This document shows, piece by piece, positions 4,794 through 8,180 of a DNA stretch of 8,180 nt. Source of the stretch: an uncultured Methanomethylovorans sp. (GTDB lineage Archaea > Halobacteriota > Methanosarcinia > Methanosarcinales > Methanosarcinaceae). The stretch is taken from assembly GCA_937968035.1 (NCBI GenBank), contig CALBTS010000682.1, positions 1-8,180 of the forward strand, written 5' to 3'. Numbering within the stretch: the stretch's first letter is position 1; the number at the start of each line of letters is the position of its first letter. The notes under the pieces are model-generated. The model saw nothing but the letters and a program-made list of their open reading frames with translations, had not been told where the DNA came from and made no database searches. Position numbers and translations under genes: made by a program.

Positions 4794-7778
4794 ATGACCA
4801 CCGATACCACTGAAAAGGGTCTTGAAAGTCTCATTGTGGCTACGATGACAGGGAGTGCTACCTTAACACAACCTGATATCACTCGCGAAGCCCGTGCACT
4901 TTATGGCGGTACCGGCTGGCAGCTTGGCAGGTGGCAGGACTACGACCGCCAGTATGCGGTGGATATAGTACATCTAAAGGCGTTCTTGAAAGATACTCAG
5001 TCTGATATAGTGGAGGCACTCGATCTTGACAATGCCAGTCCCACAAGACACAAGTTCCTTGCCCGGTTGCAGGGTGAGATCACAAAACGCGGTATCATTG
5101 ATGTGCTGCGCCATGGCATCAAGCACGGTCCTCACCACATCGATCTGTTCTATGGCACTCCTACTCCCGGTAATACCAAAGCCGAGGAACGCTATGCTTT
5201 GAACAGGTTCAGTGTCACGAGACAGCTGCGCTACAGCCGTGATGAGACACAGCTTGCTCTGGACCTTGCTCTTTTCATCAACGGCCTGCCCGTAGCCACC
5301 TTTGAGCTTAAGAACAGCCTCACAAAACAGACAGTGGAGGATGCGGTGGAGCAGTATAAACGCGACCGCGATCCCCGTGAGTTATTGTTCCAGTTCGGCA
5401 GATGCATCGCTCATTTTGCAGTGGATGACCACGAAGTGCGCTTCTGCACTCATCTCAAAGGCAAAGGCTCCTGGTTCCTGCCCTTCAACCAGGGTTACAA
5501 TGACGGTGCCGGCAATCCTCCCAATCCCGATGGCCTGAAGACCGATTACCTCTGGAAACGCATCCTCACACCTAAAGGGCTTACCGATATCCTGGAGAAC
5601 TACGCGCAGATAGTGGAACAGAAGAACGATAAGACCGGCAAGAAGAAAGCCGTGCAGATCTTCCCCCGTTATCATCAGCTCGATGTGGTGCGCAGGCTCC
5701 TCGCCCATGCACAGAACCACGGTGCAGGCACACGCTACCTAATCCAGCATTCCGCAGGCAGTGGCAAGAGCAATTCCATCGCATGGCTCTCTCACCAGCT
5801 CATCGGTCTTAAGAAAGACAATTCAGAGGTCTTTGATTCCATCATCGTTGTCACGGACCGCCGTATCCTCGACCAGCAGATCCGCGATACTATTAAGCAG
5901 TTCTCCCAGGTGGGATCCACCGTAGGCCATGCCGAGCATTCCGGAGACCTGCGTAGGTTCATTGAAAGCGGTAAGAAGATCATCATCACCACTGTCCAGA
6001 AGTTCCCCTTCATTCTCGATGAGATTGGCACAGAACACCGTGGCCGCAAGTTCGCTATCATTATCGATGAAGCCCATTCCAGCCAGGGCGGACGCACTGC
6101 AGCTGCCATGAACGAGGCACTGTCCGACCCCGAGGATACCGTGAACGATGCCCTGCAAAAACGCATGGAAGCACGCAAAATACTACCCAATGCCAGCTAC
6201 TTCGCCTTTACAGCCACACCTAAGAACAAGACCCTGGAGCTCTTCGGCTGGGCCTACGAGGACGCAGGAGAGGTAAAACACCGTCCCTTCCACAGCTACA
6301 CCATGAAACAGGCCATACAGGAAGGCTTCATCCTGGACGTGCTCAGTTACTACACACCAGTGAACAGCTACTACAAGCTCATAAAGACCGTGGAAGGAGA
6401 TCCCGAGTTCGATACTAAAAGGGCAAAGAAGAAGCTCCGCAGGTACGTCGAAAGCCACGATTATGCCATACAGCTCAAGGCAGAGATCATGGTGGACCAT
6501 TTCCATGAGCAGGTAATAGCCCTTAACAAGATCGGAGGACAGGCACGGGCCATGGTGGTTACTAGCGGTATCGAGCGTGCCATCCAGTATTTCCACGCCT
6601 TCAGGGAATACCTCACCGGGCGCAAGAGCCCGTACCAGGCAATAGTTGCCTTCTCAGGCGAACACGAATACGGTGGTGTGAATGTCACAGAAGCCACCCT
6701 CAACGGCTTCCCGAGCAGCCAGATCCCGGACAAGATACAGGAAGATCCCTACAGATTCCTTATCTGTGCCGACAAGTTCCAGACAGGCTATGACGAGCCC
6801 CTCCTGCACACCATGTACGTGGACAAGATACTTTCAGGCATCAAGGCAGTGCAGACCCTTTCCCGCCTCAACCGCGCCCACCCGCAGAAGCACGATGTGT
6901 TCGTGCTGGACTTCATGAACGATACGGATACCATACAGCTGTCGTTCTCGGATTATTATCGCACTACCATTCTCAGTGACGAGACTGATCCCGACAAGCT
7001 GCACGATCTTAAGTCGGACATGGACAGCTATCAGGTTTATACGCCACAGCAGATAGAGCAGCTGGTAGAGCTTTACCTGAGTGGCGCAGACCGGGACAAG
7101 CTGGACCCCATTCTGGATGCCTGTGTTGCCACGTATAAGGAGCAGCTCGATGAGGACGGTCAGGTTGATTTCAAGAGCAAGGCCAAGGCCTTCAACAGAA
7201 CCTATGGTTTCCTTGCTGCTATACTTCCTTACACTAATGCCGACTGGGAAAAGCTCTCCATCTTCCTTAATTTCCTGGTGCCGAAATTACCAGCACCTGT
7301 TGAGGAAGATCTTTCAAAGGGCATCCTGGAAGCCATTGATATGGATAGCTATCGTGTGGAAAAGCAAGCCACTATCAAGGTCCAGCTGGGAGATGCAGAC
7401 GGTGTGGTCGATCCCATTCCCGCAGCTGGCGGTGGACATAAGCCTGAGCCGGAACTTGACAGGCTCAGCAATATCCTCAAGACCTTCAATGACCAGTTCG
7501 GCAACATCCCATGGACCCATGCGGACAGAGTGCATCGGCTTATAACACAGGACATACCTCAAAAGGTAGCAGCAGATACTGCGTATCAGAATGCCAAGCA
7601 AAACTCGGACAAACAGAATGCACGTATAGAACATGATAAGGCGTTAGCCCGTGTAATGACCGCAGTGCTGAAGGATGATACGGAACTTTTCAAACAGTTC
7701 AGCGACAATGAATCGTTCCGCAAGTGGCTGACGGATACGGTGTTTGCGCTTACGTATGAGCCAATATCAAAACTATAA
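4794..7778 (+). CDS. hsdR: HsdR, type I restriction endonuclease and DNA translocase subunit
   Basis: This 994-residue restriction subunit is full length for the family. Its N-terminal nuclease domain shows D157 in LALDLALF and E171-L-K173 in ATFELKNSLTKQ, the PD-(D/E)xK site. The SF2 translocase follows: Walker A HSAGSGKS (319-326), motif Ia VVTDRRILDQQI, DEAH 425-428, TATP 473-476, then FQTGYDEP (662-669) and motif VI QTLSRLNR (687-694). The C-terminal helical part, with FNDQFGNIPW and ending FALTYEP, is the region that docks on the methylase core. Using ATP it pulls DNA past the bound complex and cuts remotely when the target is unmethylated. No motif is missing, so it should be active. 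ATG 4794 lies 3 nt after the DUF4276 stop and 8 nt after AGAGGT (4780-4785). Translation is thus tied to the preceding pair, unusual because hsdR often has its own start of transcription. It ends with TAA at 7776-7778. Confidence 0.98.
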   Translation: MTTDTTEKGLESLIVATMTGSATLTQPDITREARALYGGTGWQLGRWQDYDRQYAVDIVHLKAFLKDTQSDIVEALDLDNASPTRHKFLARLQGEITKRGIIDVLRHGIKHGPHHIDLFYGTPTPGNTKAEERYALNRFSVTRQLRYSRDETQLALDLALFINGLPVATFELKNSLTKQTVEDAVEQYKRDRDPRELLFQFGRCIAHFAVDDHEVRFCTHLKGKGSWFLPFNQGYNDGAGNPPNPDGLKTDYLWKRILTPKGLTDILENYAQIVEQKNDKTGKKKAVQIFPRYHQLDVVRRLLAHAQNHGAGTRYLIQHSAGSGKSNSIAWLSHQLIGLKKDNSEVFDSIIVVTDRRILDQQIRDTIKQFSQVGSTVGHAEHSGDLRRFIESGKKIIITTVQKFPFILDEIGTEHRGRKFAIIIDEAHSSQGGRTAAAMNEALSDPEDTVNDALQKRMEARKILPNASYFAFTATPKNKTLELFGWAYEDAGEVKHRPFHSYTMKQAIQEGFILDVLSYYTPVNSYYKLIKTVEGDPEFDTKRAKKKLRRYVESHDYAIQLKAEIMVDHFHEQVIALNKIGGQARAMVVTSGIERAIQYFHAFREYLTGRKSPYQAIVAFSGEHEYGGVNVTEATLNGFPSSQIPDKIQEDPYRFLICADKFQTGYDEPLLHTMYVDKILSGIKAVQTLSRLNRAHPQKHDVFVLDFMNDTDTIQLSFSDYYRTTILSDETDPDKLHDLKSDMDSYQVYTPQQIEQLVELYLSGADRDKLDPILDACVATYKEQLDEDGQVDFKSKAKAFNRTYGFLAAILPYTNADWEKLSIFLNFLVPKLPAPVEEDLSKGILEAIDMDSYRVEKQATIKVQLGDADGVVDPIPAAGGGHKPEPELDRLSNILKTFNDQFGNIPWTHADRVHRLITQDIPQKVAADTAYQNAKQNSDKQNARIEHDKALARVMTAVLKDDTELFKQFSDNESFRKWLTDTVFALTYEPISKL

Positions 7779-7812
7779 ATACTACCACTCTGACTTTTAT
7801 TATGGGGATAGA

Positions 7813-8180
7813 ATGGAATTCAGAGAACTCTCTGATGATCAATAGAAGTTTATAAAGCCACACTTACCACCACAACCAATTACTGGAAGAAAGAGAGCTG
7901 ATGACCGTAAGGTCATCAATGGTATTCTCTTTGTTCTGATAACTGGTTGCAGATGGGGAGATATACCAGCTATGTATGGTTCCCAGGAACCTACTTTGAG
8001 AAGGCTAAAAAGCTAGTCATAGGAAGGTATATGGAACGGGATAATGGAATCACTTCGGGGTTCCGCTTACCAGAAAGGTAAGTTCTCAATGGACGTTGTA
8101 TGTGTTGATAGCAGTTTCATTGAAACTGTGCGACAAGAAGCTAGATTATGAATTGCGTAAACGCTATCTTTTCCATTTAA
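7813..8180 (+). pseudogene. IS5-family (DDE) transposase remnant with three in-frame TAG codons
   Basis: From ATG 7813 the frame reads MEFRELSDDQ, TAG (7843-7845), KFIKPHLPPQP, TGRKRADDRKVINGILFVL, ITGCRWGDIPAMYGS and LRRLKS. Then come TAG (8014-8016), Ser, TAG (8020-8022), EGIWNGIMESLRGSAYQKGK and FSMDVVCVDSSFIET. All of this is one frame, closed by TGA at 8149-8151. It matches the N-terminal half of IS5-group transposases, and D at 8107-8109 in VDSS would be the first catalytic aspartate. The first two TAGs fall where relatives carry Trp (DDQW, LKRW), a single TGG to TAG change each; the third replaces a Glu/Gln-like residue. After VDSSFIET the homology fades, and a different frame gives KKLDYELRKRYLFHL (8135-8179), hinting at a further frameshift or deletion. 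Only the first part of the element is in the window, and no terminal inverted repeat could be identified. TAG readthrough as pyrrolysine is an alternative to plain decay. Confidence 0.82.

Noticed and set aside
5792..6190. Minus-strand open frame of 132 codons inside hsdR
   Set aside because: It is antisense to the HsdR DEAH motif region, has low-complexity Ser/Arg content and matches no family I know.
7779..7812. Terminator after hsdR
   Set aside because: The gap has a short TTTTATTAT stretch but no stem and no long T-run, so a terminator cannot be supported.
7821..7834. Short palindrome CAGAGA-AC-TCTCTG near the right end
   Set aside because: It is only 6 bp per arm and lies within conserved transposase codons; too short to support an operator or terminator.
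7899..7918. 8-bp stem with 4-nt loop (TGATGACC, GTAA, GGTCATCA) after the first TAG of the transposase
   Set aside because: It was considered as a pyrrolysine-insertion-type structure, but it lies over 50 nt after the TAG and encodes conserved transposase residues (ADDRKVI), so chance or coding constraint explains it.
1..8180. CRISPR array, tRNA or rRNA genes
   Set aside because: No regularly spaced direct repeats or tRNA/rRNA-like segments were seen, and coding sequence covers nearly all of the window.

Overview
The window holds one chromosomal type I restriction-modification (R-M) locus, with every gene on the + strand, packed almost end to end. The order is hsdM (3' end only), a 49-codon small ORF, a YhcG/DUF1016 PDDEXK nuclease gene, hsdS, an AAA_21-type ATPase gene, a DUF4276 (TOPRIM-like) gene and a complete hsdR. 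It ends in a decayed IS5-family transposase. Stop and start codons overlap or nearly touch at most junctions: hsdM/small ORF, small ORF/yhcG-like, yhcG-like/hsdS and ATPase/DUF4276 overlap, and hsdR starts 3 nt after DUF4276. The only intergenic gap inside the block is 49 nt, before the ATPase gene. This argues for one co-transcribed, translationally coupled unit that entered the window from the left.

The organism is most likely a methanogenic archaeon of the Methanosarcinaceae type or a close relative. This is inference from three things: moderate GC with frequent ATA, AGG and AGA codons; a transposase relic resembling those common in these genomes; and no TAG stop on any intact gene (five TGA, one TAA), while the transposase carries three in-frame TAG codons. 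Pyrrolysine-decoding methanogens avoid TAG as a stop. The assignment is not proven, and a bacterial source cannot be excluded.

Layout: 1-176 is the HsdM C-terminus. 173-322 is a small ORF containing a perfect 11-bp inverted repeat. 322-1548 is the YhcG-family nuclease with two palindromic, in-frame repeat units in its middle. 1545-2954 is HsdS with two target-recognition domains in AT-rich DNA and two conserved helical spacers; the central spacer is clearly GC-richer. 3004-4194 and 4191-4790 are an ATPase plus TOPRIM-like pair. 4794-7778 is HsdR (PDDEXK nuclease plus SF2 translocase). 7813 to the right edge is the transposase relic.

Working together, HsdM2-HsdS would methylate a bipartite target, and HsdR would join to translocate and cut unmodified DNA. 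The YhcG-like nuclease and the ATPase/DUF4276 pair are not needed for type I R-M. They look like additional defence cargo placed inside the operon. The ATPase/DUF4276 pair resembles in logic the OLD/Gabija/PARIS-style ATPase-plus-TOPRIM systems but carries a different effector family, and it is the best candidate here for an under-described system.
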